Of a stretch of DNA of 64,000 bases, positions 1 to 12,325 are shown piece by piece. Within the stretch, counting starts at the first letter, position 1. The number at the start of each line of letters is the position of its first letter. Origin of the DNA: Rhizomucor pusillus (taxonomy: Eukaryota > Mucoromycota > Mucoromycetes > Mucorales > Lichtheimiaceae); contig FWWN02000701.1 of the NCBI GenBank assembly GCA_900175165.2, forward strand, positions 173,229 to 237,228, read 5' to 3'. The notes under the pieces were generated by a model. That model searched no databases and was not told where the DNA came from. It worked only from the letters and a program-made list of their open reading frames with translations. The position numbers were made by a program, and so were the translations under genes.

Positions 1-634
1 CGTTCTTGCAAACAGCGCCAAGTTGAAAAAAAAAATTATTTTTTCCTTTCAAGGACAATGGTGACACAGGATACTGATGCGAGTCAATGTACAGTACTCC
101 CAGACATTGATTCGCGATTAAGCCTTCTCTACATCGCACTTGTATTCTAGCGTTGCTCAATGTGTAGAGATGATTGATATCAAATGCAGTCTCTTAACTA
201 GGAGTTTCTAGGATAAACTTTATAACAACCGGACTCCTCCACACCCAGAGTACTATTTCTTTGACCTATTATTTCTTTGATACCTTCATGAAGACTTTCT
301 ACTACAGCGAGTTGTGTAATATTATATCTGTATATTTAATGTTAGAGCGTTTCTATCTTGTACTGAGTCGCATACTTAAGAACAAATAGCCCTTCAAACT
401 GTTATCCTATGTGTCTTTTCCAGAATTTTGAAGGCACTGCAGTTCAAGCTTTATAATGAAAAATATACTTTTTTGTTCATTCATATATCTTAACTAACTC
501 TGGCAATAGGCACACAGAGTTGGAGACAATGCACTGATACGGATTCAATATATACCATTGCGCAACAGCGACAGTGTCGCCGCTTGTGGCGACATCTGAC
601 TGCTGCTGCGCAGATTTGCTGAGTGTCACGAAAA
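1..634. other. Upstream intergenic region of SMC1
   Basis: I see no gene in this stretch. Both strands are broken by frequent stops and no spliced coding segment could be chained. It probably holds the end of a neighbouring transcription unit outside the window plus the distal SMC1 promoter. Confidence 0.5.
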
Positions 635-661
635 ACGCGTTTCAATTGACAGCGAACGCGT
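635..661. promoter_or_regulatory. Pair of MCB-like ACGCGT boxes before SMC1
   Basis: Two exact ACGCGT hexamers lie at 635-640 and 656-661, the second ending 36 bp before the SMC1 start codon. ACGCGT is the MluI cell-cycle box bound by MBF (Mbp1/Swi6 or Cdc10/Res) in yeasts, which drives G1/S genes including cohesin subunits. Two perfect copies 21 bp apart right before a cohesin gene make regulation by MBF likely; the link is inference. Confidence 0.6.
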
Positions 662-697
662 CTGGACTCTCCCGGCTTTTATTCTGACCGCGTCAAC

Positions 698-3600
698 ATG
701 GGCCGATTAATACGTCTGGAAATCGAAAACTTCAAATCGTACAAGGGGCACCAGACTATAGGTCCCTTCCACAAGTTTACAAGCGTTATAGGTCCTAATG
801 GATCAGGTGAGAACCTATTCATTTTGGATCCAGGAACCGAGTAATAAACAACATCGTAGGCAAATCAAACCTCATGGACGCCATTTCCTTCGTTCTTGGT
901 GTTCATTCTTCGCACTTGCGCTCGCAAACACTTAAAGACATGATCTACAGGTCAAGTGCGCTCTCAGCAGAAGGTGACGAAGGAAGTTCGGCTGCTTCAA
1001 CCCGCCCTCCACGTCGCGCATATGTTATGCTCGCATATGAGAATGCACAGGGCCGAGAAATACGGTTTATGAGAACAATCAATCACAATGGTCAATCTGA
1101 ATATCGAATCAACGACAAGCAGGTTCCATATTCGCAGTACAATGCTGCCTTGGAGAAGGAGAATATCCTTGTGAAGGCAAAGAATTTCCTCGTCTTTCAA
1201 GGAGACGTGGAATCCGTAGCCAGCCAAAACCCTAAAGATCTTACAAAGCTTATCGAGCAGATCAGCGGGTAACTTGCAAATATAATATGGATTTATTTAC
1301 CATTTGTTAAAGCATCCGTGGTATCTTTATAGGTCCTGGGAGTATAAGGAGGAATACGACCGGTTAAAACTTGCTCAGGACAGAGCAATCGAGAATAGCG
1401 CCCATGCCTTTAACAAGAAACGAGGAGTAACTTCAGAGATCAAGCAATACCAAGAACAGAAAAAGGAGGCCGAGAAATTTGAGGCACTTGTGCGCGAAAG
1501 ACGCGACACTGTCGTCCAGTATCTACTGTGGAAGCTCTTCCATGTTGAACAGCACACAGCAGCTCTGGAAGAGGAAGCAAATCAAAAGAGAGTAGCAATG
1601 GATGATGCAAACGAAGAACAGGTAAATAATACATGTTATTGCACGAATTCCAGCCGTAGCTGATTTCATATCTGCAGCGTGAATTGGAGCAAGAATTCAG
1701 AAATGCCCGAAAACAGCAAGCGTTGGCACATAGAGAACGTACTAGAACAGAGCTCCAAATTAAGAAATTGAAAAAGACTTTAAAGGACGAGGTGTGCACC
1801 ATTTTTACAGCTTTTGCGTACTGTAGCCGTTTATTGATTTGGAAATAGCGTCCGAGTTCGATCAATATCGATGAAAAAATTGCGCATTTGAAAAAGAAGT
1901 TGGAACAAACCAAGATCTCCGGCGAACGAGTGAAGCGTGACCATGACCAACAGGTAGAGGATAATATATAGTTATTCTATTACAGGTTGACATAAGCTGA
2001 ATATATGTACTAGGTCCAAGCCGTCGAAGACTTGAAAGATAGTCTCTCCAAGCTTAACGAAGCGATACAGAATTATGAAGGTACTAGTCAGCAAAAGGCG
2101 AACCTACAACAGCAGATAACTTAATTCATTATAGCAAGCTTGCCTAAAAAGGAATTAGCTAAAGGTCCTGTTCTCAATGCAGAGCAGATTGCGGAATATG
2201 AGAGACTGTAAGATAATATCTGTAATTGGTGTTAATGGAACATTAGCTGAATGATCTGTCGTATAGAAAGCAGCAAGTAAGCATTAGAGCTGTTGCAGAA
2301 CAGCAAAATTTGGAGAATCTTCAAAGACGATACAAGCTGGAGCAGGAAAATGAAAAACGTCTCTCGAGCAAACTGGAGGAACTCGAAACAAGAAAGAAGC
2401 AATTGCTGGAAACACAGAGCGAGCTTCAAGAGCATCAGGAATCTTTGAAGCTAGATACACAACGCATGCAAGAACAATTGCAGGCTCGAAAAGAAGAGCT
2501 GCTTTCTTTGGAGCAGGAGCGTAAAGATATCCAGTGAGTATTGTAGTTGCCGGCATTTGATACTCGGTCTAACGTGCATATTAGCATTCGCGAGACTGAC
2601 CTGAACGAGAAATTGCAAGATGTCCTTGTACGCTTGATGGAAGCCAAAGTCGACCAGCGAGAATCGGAGAAGGAGACCAGATTTAATGAATGCCTTGTAA
2701 TGATGAAGCAAATCTTTCCTGGTAATGCAAAGAATAAACTATATCCAAAGCTGCCTTCTAACAAATCATTTAAAAGGTGTGCATGGGAGATTATCGGAAT
2801 TATGCCGCCCTACTCAGCGCAAATACGATGTGGCAGTTGCAACGACATTAGGACGAAACATGGACTCCATCGTTGTGGACGATCAGAAAACAGCTATTGA
2901 GTGTATCCATGTATGTTTCTAATTTCTTTTTGTTTTACGCGTAATTATATGTTTCAATCGGATCACTGACTGGATAAGGCAGTATATGCGCGATCACCAT
3001 GTCGGTACTGCAACATTTTTGCCGCTTAGTACTATCAGTGCCGCTCCAGTGAACGATCGTTTCAGAAACTACGCACGAGGAGCTCGATTGGCTGTGGATA
3101 TCATAGAGTCCGATAGGAAGTACGAAAATGTCGTGCGATATGCCTGTGGCAACACGCTTGTATGTGACACCATGCAAATCGCCAAACAAATTTGCTATGA
3201 TCAGAACGAAAATGTCAGAGGTAAAGTTGTTGCATAAGGGAGTAGTTTCCAATCTATTTACCATATCTTAGCCGTTACTCTGGAGGGTACGGTTATCCAT
3301 GCAAGTGGTCTCATAACTGGTGGTCAAAGCGGCAACCAGGCAAGACCTAGATGGCAAGATCAAGACTTGGAAGGTACGTGTGCTTGGCCCATTTATTGCT
3401 CAATTTGTTAGATTATTCATTCTCTGTGTAGTATTGATTAAGACCCGTGACAAACTGCTCGCTGAACTTGGAGAACTTAACAAGAAAAAGCGTTATGGCA
3501 GCGCAGAAGAAGCAGCAAAGAGCGACTGTGCAGGACTTGAAAGTCGATTAGCTGTACTGGAAAAGGAAATGGTAATATGACACCTATGAGGCGAATGTTG

Positions 3601-5387
3601 TTTGCAATATACTTAATATGCCATATGACGATAGGTTGTTACCCAACAAAAGTTGCAGGATGTCCAAGCCGAAGGAAGACATGTAGAAAGCGAATTGGTA
3701 AACAGCGAGCTTCCTCGGAAACAGGTAAATAGCTTGTCTTTCCGATAGTTGCCAGTCACTAACAACCAAATAGGTTCAAGAAAAGCTGAAAGATCTGCGA
3801 AGCAATATTGAACGAGTCAAAGCATCAGTCTCTACAGTCGAAGATGAGATATTTGCAGACTTTTGCTCTCGCATTGATGTACAGAATATTCGGGAATATG
3901 AATCTTTACACTTTGATCTTTCTGCCGAGGTTACCGAACAGAGAGCAGCTTTCGTCGGACAGAAATCGCGACTGGAAACGCAATTGTCGTTCGAAACTGA
4001 ACAGCTATCCGAACTTGGCGCAAGATTGCAGAACATGGAGCAGACATTCAAAGTCGATACGGAAGCCCTCCAACAGCTTGAACTCGAATCATCCAACTTG
4101 GCAGAACGTATAGAAAAAACAAAACAGGAACTAGATACCCTAAACCATGATCTCGAACAGAAGTCGGCTACAGAGGAGGAAAAGCGCCAGACTGTAGAAG
4201 AATTGCGTCGCAAGCTTGAAGGCAAAGGACACGACGTGGAGTCATATCTAAAAGAGATTGGCAAATTTGAAGCAGAAATCGAAAAAGTCAGCGCTGAACG
4301 TGTGGCGATTTTCAGAAAGTGCAAACTCGAAGATATTGAACTGCCGCTTTCAAGAGGGTCAATGGAAGACGTTATCATGGATGATGCTACACTTGGGGTA
4401 TGGATACTTTTACAAAGGCTATATATGGCGACTAACCGTTTCATTAGTCACAAACACAAAATAATACTTTATCGAGTTCAATGGACCTGGATGAGCCTTC
4501 ACAGCTATCTATCAGATCAGCAGATTGGACTGTTGAAGTTGATTACTCCATGTTGCCCGAAGAATTGCGCCGCGATGGAGGATCTGCTAAAGATAACGAA
4601 TTCAAAGAAGAAATCAAGCGATTAGGAATGCAAATCGATGAAATGGCACCGAATCTCAAGGCAATTGATCGACTCGACGGTGTTGAAAGCCGTTTAAGAG
4701 ATGTGGAAGAATCTTTTGATACAGCAAGGAGAGCTGCAAAGCGAGCCAAAGACGAGTTTAATGCTGTGAAACGTGAACGGTAAGCGCAATATACTTCTAC
4801 TAACTTGTCATTTGCCTGACAAATATTACAGTTACAAGCGATTCTACGACGCTTTCAGCCATATCTCTGAGCGGATCGACCAGGTCTATAAAGAGCTGAC
4901 AAAAGATGCCAACGCTCCCCAAGGCGGAACTGCCTACCTTACCTTGGAAGACAATGATGAGCCATACCTTCAAGGCATCAAGTATCATGTTACACCTCCA
5001 ACAAAGCGCTTCAGAGATATGGATGAACTATCTGGAGGCGAGAAGAGCATTGCTGCGCTTGCTCTGTTGTTGGCGATTCACAGCTATCAACCATCGCCAT
5101 TCTTCGTGTTGGACGAAGTGGATGCAGCCTTGGATAACATCAATGTTACCAAGATTGCGGCTTACATTCGGGAACACGCAAGCGAAGATTTCCAGTTTAT
5201 CGTGATTTCTTTGAAGAGTTCACTGTACGAAAAGGCGGAGAGCTTAGTGGGAATTTACAGAGATCAAGATATTAATTCAAGCAAGACACTGACTCTAAAG
5301 GTATGTATTTCTCCTAGGTAGACAAACAATCGTGATTCCTAGTTAACATTTCTCTCGTTGGTTTAGCTCGATGAATACCAGGAATGA
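698..5387 (+). CDS. SMC1: Cohesin subunit SMC1
   Basis: SMC ATPase that pairs with SMC3 in the cohesin ring, which holds sister chromatids together and shapes chromatin loops in the nucleus. The first exon (698-806) begins [19 protein letters not shown] and ends inside the Walker A loop (GPNGSG); the next exon, from 860, supplies KSN. Long coiled-coil arms occupy about 1.3-2.7 kb and 3.3-4.8 kb. The hinge lies at about 2.75-3.3 kb, including [17 protein letters not shown] and ASGLITGG. The C-terminal head carries the signature ELSGGEKS near 5.03 kb and Walker [13 protein letters not shown] near 5.10 kb. The product is about 1.2 thousand residues, normal for SMC1. The stop is at 5385-5387, after a last small exon starting at 5367. 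SMC1 rather than SMC3 or condensin is chosen from the N-terminal and signature-region wording. It converges on the formin gene, with 142 bp between the two stops. Confidence 0.93.
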
Positions 5388-5529
5388 AGAATAAACTATG
5401 TAGCACAAGCATTTCTTTTTTCATTTGCATTATTTGTAAAAGCACAAGAATTAATGCTTTTTTTTCGTGATTTAGTTGCAAAAGGAAAATGGAGAAAATG
5501 ACGTGAATTATGTTACAATATGGTGCGAT

Positions 5530-8500
5530 CTATTCTGCATCTTTTTCTTCCGCAAGCGAAGCTAGTCGCAGCATTCTATCAGATGCTGCTAGTCGCCGGG
5601 AACCGCTGCGAGATCTTGTGCCAGTCGGTTGCGTGGTTGTTTCTTCTTGTTCGTTCTGAATATGCTTTAGCAAATCCTCTGCTCGGATGGCAACAGACTC
5701 GCTTCTCGTCCTTCGCCATTCTCTTCTTGCAGCCATGGAAGATCGCCTGCTGCTATTTCTCCGCTTCACAGCCGATGTCAGCTCGCCTGCGCGCAGCTTG
5801 AGCAGCAAGTTATCCATGATATCTTTGGCTTCCTGAGCTTCGTTTCCTACGGATTATCCATTAACACGGCTGAAACTCTAGTCAAGACGTAAGAGAATTT
5901 ACCTTCGCCGCTGAGCTCTGCAGCTTCCTTTCGAGCGCGCTTAATATGCGCTTTTCGTTGTTCTTCAAACTGTTTCGCTTTCTCAATTTGCTCCAATTTG
6001 CGTCGATGAGCAAGAATATCGTTGCGAGCGCGCTGAATATTAGTTTGTAAGTAATTGTTACAGAATCACGTCTTTGAGAAGCCCAAGACCTACCTCCCAA
6101 CTGGATGTAAATGTTTTGAATATACTGAAGAACTCATCTGGTTTGACGTCTCGAGGATTTTCGCCAAAGTACGTGACAACGTCCTTGTAGGCAACATCCA
6201 TGGATGTGTATCGTACTTCCAGCTGATCGAATTTCTCAATCGCAGTATCGCGGAACGCAGTCATGACCTCTACGAAACGGTCTTGTCCTGCTGACGAGTC
6301 TTGCTCTTCCTCCTCCTCTGGAGCTCTGTCTAATTCCTGGATAAGCTTCTGTAGACCGACACGCAGTTCGTTGTAGTCTTTAATGAGATCCTGCATTGTA
6401 ACTTGAAGGACGCGGTCAATACGTCTTGAATGGAGTACAAATAGAAATAATTTATATACCTCGGCATGCTTCACCGCAAAGCTTCAGGTCTTCCAAAAGA
6501 GCCTCGCTGATGGATGGAAATTTTTCTTCGATTATTTCAATCAAAAAGTGAAGCAGTGTCGTGTCATTGCCTGATGATTTAGTATCCACAAGCTGTATAT
6601 TGTTGCGGTAAGTACCTTCACGGAGACTTGTTTCACAAGTTTAAAGTGAACCACTAACCTTATTGATACTGGAAATACGGATACCAAACGCACCACCTTG
6701 GAAGCTGCTGCTATTTAAAAAGTTGCCCACCATCAGGACAAGCTACGCAAAATTAGTAAGTATGAGCATTTTTGACATAAAACATTAGAATTTACATTTA
6801 GGAAATCCTTAAAAGCCTGCGACTCTTTCAAAGACGTCGAAGCATCCATGACATAAGCCATATTCTACGGTGCACGAAGTTAATATGTTATGTATTCACA
6901 TGGAAACCGTTACAAGTACCTTTCCCAACTGTGCGATCCGCTCAGAGAATGTAGCGCGGAAAAGCATGTTATCGATTCTCTCTTTGAACCGGGGTATCGT
7001 CATGATCTACAACACACTCTAAGTGACATTGGGACTGAATAATAGATCCAACGAGTATTTACCTCCGCACAGAATGCATCCGGTTTTGACAAGTTCTGTA
7101 AATCTTCCTCAGATGCTGTCTTTAAGAAGACAGAAAGTTTACCCATCTCGTCTGGCGTCGGTGCATTAGCCAAAAGGTTCCTGAGCAGAATCTCGGTGCA
7201 GAATCTATCGTCCACAGCAAGTATCTTGCTTTTAACTTCAGAGAATGGGATATGTTTCAATTTGGCCAGAATAGCAATATCTATACAAGAAAGTAAGTAT
7301 AAAAGGCACAAACGATGCATTCAGATCGGAATCACTTACTGATTTTGTGTGCTTTGCGTGCATCCAGAACGCAAATTTCTTGTTTTCGTTCCTTTTTGGC
7401 CATTTTTGACTTATTGTTGATCTTTTGCGCGAACATTTCTTCCATTCGGCTAAAGATACCCTCCTCGTCCAATCGAGCTTCCAAAGCCAATTCAATTTCT
7501 TCATCCGTTGTTGTCCAGATAGTCGATTTTAAGCGATCCATTTGCAGTTTCTGCCATTGGAGTGCACGTGTCTTGACACTTGGAAGGTGGTTCATGTTTT
7601 TACGCAATACAGGTATAACGCCTGGAGCGGCAGGTACAGGAGGTTTGGGTGGCTCAGGTGCGTTCGGTATGGATGCATCGTTCTCATCGCCCAATTTTTT
7701 GAGATGGCCGATATTTTTAATATCACTCGTAAAACTGGATTTTCTCTTGGCAGAAGTACTTGTAGTAACTCCGAGTGTCGAAGATGGTGGAGGCGGCGGC
7801 GGTGGCGGTGGCGGTGGTGGAGGAGGCGGCGGTGGCGATGGAGCAGATGCTTTTGGAGTTGAAGGCACAGCGAGAGAAGGCGGAAGAGGTGGCGGAGGAG
7901 GTGGAGGAGGAACAGTAGCATCTGTTATCGCATGTTCCTCGATAGAAGATGTGGTCGTAGCAGTAGCTTCTTGAGAATCTTTTCCGGTGGCCACGTCATG
8001 TACTGTTCTATGGTCATTGGCATTTGTGTCTGCAAGGTCAGCTCGTTTGTCTTGTTTAACATTGAGAATATCCTCTGGTAGTGTTTGCGCCTTGGCAACA
8101 TCTTTGTAGTCGAAATGTTTACTTCTTTGTACATCCGAAGGTTTAGACGAGGATATCGACATGCGATGGTCTTCATTTTCGATGGTTGACTTGGTGGATA
8201 GAGTGGTATCAGCCGCGTAGGCTGCATTATTAGCATTTTCATTAAATACACTGTTATGGTATAAGCTCGAGCTTTGAGTTGTCGCTGCTGAAATATATTC
8301 TGGATGCTCCCTAATTTTCAGAGATTCTGTTTCTGCTTCAGCGTCATGTCGAGTATAAGCAGAGTCGAAACCGGGTATCTTTTCATTAGAGCTTGAGGAT
8401 ATGGATTCAATAGGCTTGGATGTTGTCATAGAGGATCTGTTGATATCTTTTTATCAGCCATCGAAGCCCTGCTTATGTAAGAGTGTGAGACTTACTCATC

Positions 8501-11331
8501 CGTGTCATCCTTTTGGTCCAGGAAATTAAAGGCAGCTCTGAGTTCTTCTTGCAAGCTGGCACCCAGCGATATTTCTGTATCATTGCCTGGAGACTTGGTA
8601 GCCGTGCTATCTGTGCTTGCTTTCCGGGATTGCATTTGCTTTCTGCGAGCATTAGCCCGTCGCGTGGAAGATCCCATCAACGGCATAGTGCCAGGGACAA
8701 CAAAATCAGCCAACCCGCCGCTTGAGCCAAATTGCATTGCCAATTGGTTCTTGAACTCCTCGGACAAGTCCATCGCCATCGTCTTTCGCTTGTTTTCATC
8801 AAAAAGCGTTGACGTCTATTTGCAACATCAGCATGCAATTAAATAGCGATAATACCACTACGAAGGATTACCTGTTTTGTATCATCCTTGAAGGTATTTC
8901 CCATATCTCTTGATGATCTACCCTCCAAGCTTTCCTGCGCCTTTACTCTTCCCATTGCCTTTGCAAATTCCTTGCGCGGTATAATAATGTCTCCTTCTTG
9001 ATTGTTATCGTCGTCTATATCCACAATGATCTTTTGAAACATATCTAATTGGTTTTGCAGTGTCGCAACGTCTCTGTCATAATTTCCCTGTAGCTCACGG
9101 AGTTTGCCTTGTAGAGTCGATATTGTATGCCTCGACATTCTTAGCAAATCTTCCAACGATGCAGTCTTTTCCTTCAACTGTTGCACTTCAAGTCCTAAGT
9201 ATTAAACTGTTAGACACACACTTTAAAGCAAGCGTTTCCGGGCAGGATTACCTCCACCTCCACCTCCGCGTTCATTTAATTCCTGCAACAGCTGATCACG
9301 CTCTTGTGCAACTCGATCGTACATATCTTGCAGATTTCGAACTTCTTCCAATGTTGCCTGCAGCTGATCTTGATCTGCAAACTTATCAAGCAAATGTTGA
9401 ACGGATGTGCCGTACGAACTAGAGAAATCCTCTACCAGGCCCTTGTGGTCAAGCACCACCTGGGTGATCAGATTATCAATAACTTGAAAATATCGTGTCT
9501 TGAGTTCGCCTTCATCTCGTATGAGGAGGATGTGCTGCAGGCAACTGAGGAAAAAGTCATAACTGCGCGTTCCTTCGACGCTGGAAAGTACACATTCGAA
9601 TACATCGTGTGGATCGTTAAGGTCTCGTAGAAATTTGTCGTGATAAATTTCCATCACATCGTCCTGGTCGTTTTCTGCTAGCAATCGAAATTCGCGAACC
9701 TGGCGATCGATTTGTTCATTGTTGAATTCAAACATCTGATCCATCAATTGTTCCAGCCCAGAGGCATTCATTTGATTCCGTAAATGGATACGCATTTCAG
9801 GATCTTCAACCACGTTGATGATAGCGTTGACTAGCAGCATATTATACAGCTATAAAGAATGACTTAGTACATGTCACGAGCTAATCCTTCCATCACCTAC
9901 GGCATATTCCGCTAGTTGTCCATCCGCCGTGTTTCCGTGTGTACCAAGTCGTTTATAGTCATCGCTAGCGCCGACCATGCTACCCATGCGACCTCTGCCA
10001 CCCATAGTATGCTTCAGTTCTCGAAGCCATGCATCGAAACGTCCGTAGCCTTTTCTTGCGTCCCGTAGTTGGTCCATAGACTTGAGCACGAGCTCCTGCC
10101 CGACAGGTGCCTTGTAATAACATAAGAAAATCAAGACTTCGCAAACCAATCGTCTATTCAGCATAGATGGCGATATTATACAGTTCACGATTTCCTGTAC
10201 ACACTGAGGGCTCTTGAGTGCTTCTTTCGCACCGACCTAGATACGAATGTAAGTTAAAAAACATTTGAGCTAAACCCTAGACTTGTCTTACCGTGTTATT
10301 CAATAGAGCTTTGAAACATTTCAGTATCTCTCCTTCAACTTGGAGTTCCGGATCACGCCTACGGATTACAATATTCAGTAATAAGCCCGAGAAACGGTAT
10401 TCCGCTATATTTATACGTACCTGTTTCTAGTTCGATTCAGAGCTGCCAGCTGCGTAGTGATGATTTGCATACCGCGCATCCCAATGAATTGGCGAACCCA
10501 GCTACGCCGTGGCACGTGAGACCAAAAATCAGCTTTATATTAAAAGGGTTGAATTTACCTCAATGGCATTGTCCTCAAGCTCACACCCAAGTGAGCGAGT
10601 GTCTTAGCATGATATCCTTTGGGATCAGGCTCAGATAGTTTCCTGACATAGTATTCTGGTCCACTTTTCTCTCCTGTATCCTTTTCTACGGATCCACCTC
10701 TTTTCGATGCCGGCGTTGTCGACTTTGCAGCTATGCCAGCTTCAGCTTGTATGTCTTGGATCACCATCAATCTCTTTTTTTCGATTGGAAAAGCCATCAT
10801 AACTGCTCTCGCGTTTGAATCGTGAATGCCTCGTCGAGCCTATGATCGAAAGCGAGTTGGCAAATATCCACGTAAACGTCTCATTTATGCAACTTACCAG
10901 CATCTTTTCAAAGCGAGCATCGATCTCAGCATCCGTCAAGGTGTCAGGATCACATCCGAGTCCAAAATCAGTTATCGTGTCAGCCGTACTGAGAAACGAA
11001 AAGGTATTATTTGACGTCTGCGAGCTTCGAAAAGACGAACCCTCGCCGTTTCCTATGAGCCAGATACGGTTTCAGTAGACGATTTCCGGACGATCGGCGC
11101 GAGACACTCACCAGAGAAGTACTCTTCAACCGAGACATTCGAGGCGGTAGAGCTGTAGGTACTAGGCGGTGCGCGATGAACCGGACTAGGTGGTGATGAA
11201 GACCGACCTCTCGATTTTGTAGACGAGATGCTGTAGTTACTGCCTGTGCTGCTAGTGGGTGCAAGTCTCGGAGAGACCGAAGGATCTGGTCGACGCCTCC
11301 CTTTCGCTTTGCTTCGACCAAAGATGTCCAT
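5530..11331 (-). CDS. Diaphanous-related formin (GBD/FH3-FH1-FH2-DAD)
   Basis: Actin nucleator and processive barbed-end elongator controlled by Rho GTPases, acting at sites of polarised growth and cytokinesis. From the start at 11331 (MDIFGRSKAKGRRRP) there is a Ser/Pro-rich leader. An armadillo-like GBD/FH3 region follows (about 10.8-9.3 kb, including VRQFIGMRGMQIITTQLAAL), then a coiled coil (9.2-8.9 kb). A long low-complexity linker leads to the FH1 domain with two proline runs (about 7.92-7.79 kb, encoded by GGT/GGC-type repeats on the plus strand). FH2 starts near 7.6 kb (PSVKTRALQWQKLQMDRLKS) and runs through many small exons to about 5.95 kb. The C-terminus holds a textbook autoinhibitory DAD: MDNLLLKLRAG followed by basic residues RRNSSRR. 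Estimated length is about 1,600 residues, as in Bni1/SepA/For3. Exact small-exon borders in FH2 were not all resolved. Confidence 0.9.
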
Positions 11332-12325
11332 TAAATAAACATTTAGCGCTTTAGGAGGAAAAGGTCTATTGCGAGTTCACTGCAAGGTACAAACGAACAG
11401 AATAGCAGACAGACTCGCGTTACACAAAACCTTCTTGTTGGACATTGTCATTTTTGCATTTCAGACCGTGCTCAGTTCCTTTACCCACCACCACTATTGT
11501 CAATTGCTTTACATTGAATTATGCCTGTGAGAAATGGGAGCTGCTTGTGAATATCCGGGATTCATCGTTTACTCTACGGCTTGCGTAGGCAATGCTGGAT
11601 TCTACTCCTGAAGGAATTGTAGGATCATCTTACATTTGATTTGGAACAGCCACGAAACAGCGACATTTATCTACAGTAGCATATTACATTAGTACCTGCA
11701 TATGTTTACTTATATTTATTTTGCGTGATCTTGGAGGACGTTCTGGGAAACATGGTAAGGACATACCATTTCATTGAAATCTCCTTCCGCAATGGAGCGG
11801 ACCTTTACAGCTACTGTATTCTCGATTTTTTTTTTCACTCCAAAGCTCGTACCTTCGCCGATCGCCTGCGACGTTTTTTCACCGGACGACGACGACGATT
11901 TCTAGGAGGAGGCTTTAACGTGTTATCTTCTCTGTTAATATTATGCACATTCAACCTTTAAATCAGCAGTAACCCGTCTATAAACTGTACATTACATTCC
12001 TACACTTCTTTGTCAGCAATCAACGAATCACACACTCGCCAATTTTCATACTTTGCCGCTCACTATTACGCCACCTCACGCTTATTTTGGCTGTATAGAC
12101 TGTACAAAGACCCAAGATTCCAGCCGAGTTCATAATATTACGCAAGCATTCGTATACACTTTTTATCGCCATACACACCCACCCACTCCAGCCCCTGTCC
12201 AGATACTCAGCCAAGAACATATAACGACAGGAAGCATTTGATACAACCGGCAAGAACGATATCAACTTTGTCTCCAACGTGCTTGCTTTTCACTGAAGAA
12301 GGAAAAAGAAACCCGATTAATAAGC
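11332..12325. other. Divergent promoter region, formin / deubiquitinase
   Basis: Shared upstream region of the leftward formin and rightward deubiquitinase genes. Apart from the doubtful minus-strand exons at 11.60-11.90 kb, no coding segment is supported. Pyrimidine-rich tracts precede the deubiquitinase start. Confidence 0.5.
11602..11901 (-). CDS. Possible small spliced gene, unrecognised (partial)
   Basis: On the minus strand, two short open segments are joined in phase by good splice sites: 11901-11853 (KSSSSSGEKTSQAIGE, then GTACGA) and 11810-11767 (AVKVRSIAEGDFNEM, then GTATGT). A third segment from 11670 to a TAG at 11602-11604 could be the last exon (INVAVSWLF...). I could not find a convincing first exon or start codon, and I do not recognise a family. 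It could instead be a chance open stretch in the formin/deubiquitinase upstream region. It is listed because the phase and splice agreement over two junctions is better than random. Confidence 0.25.
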
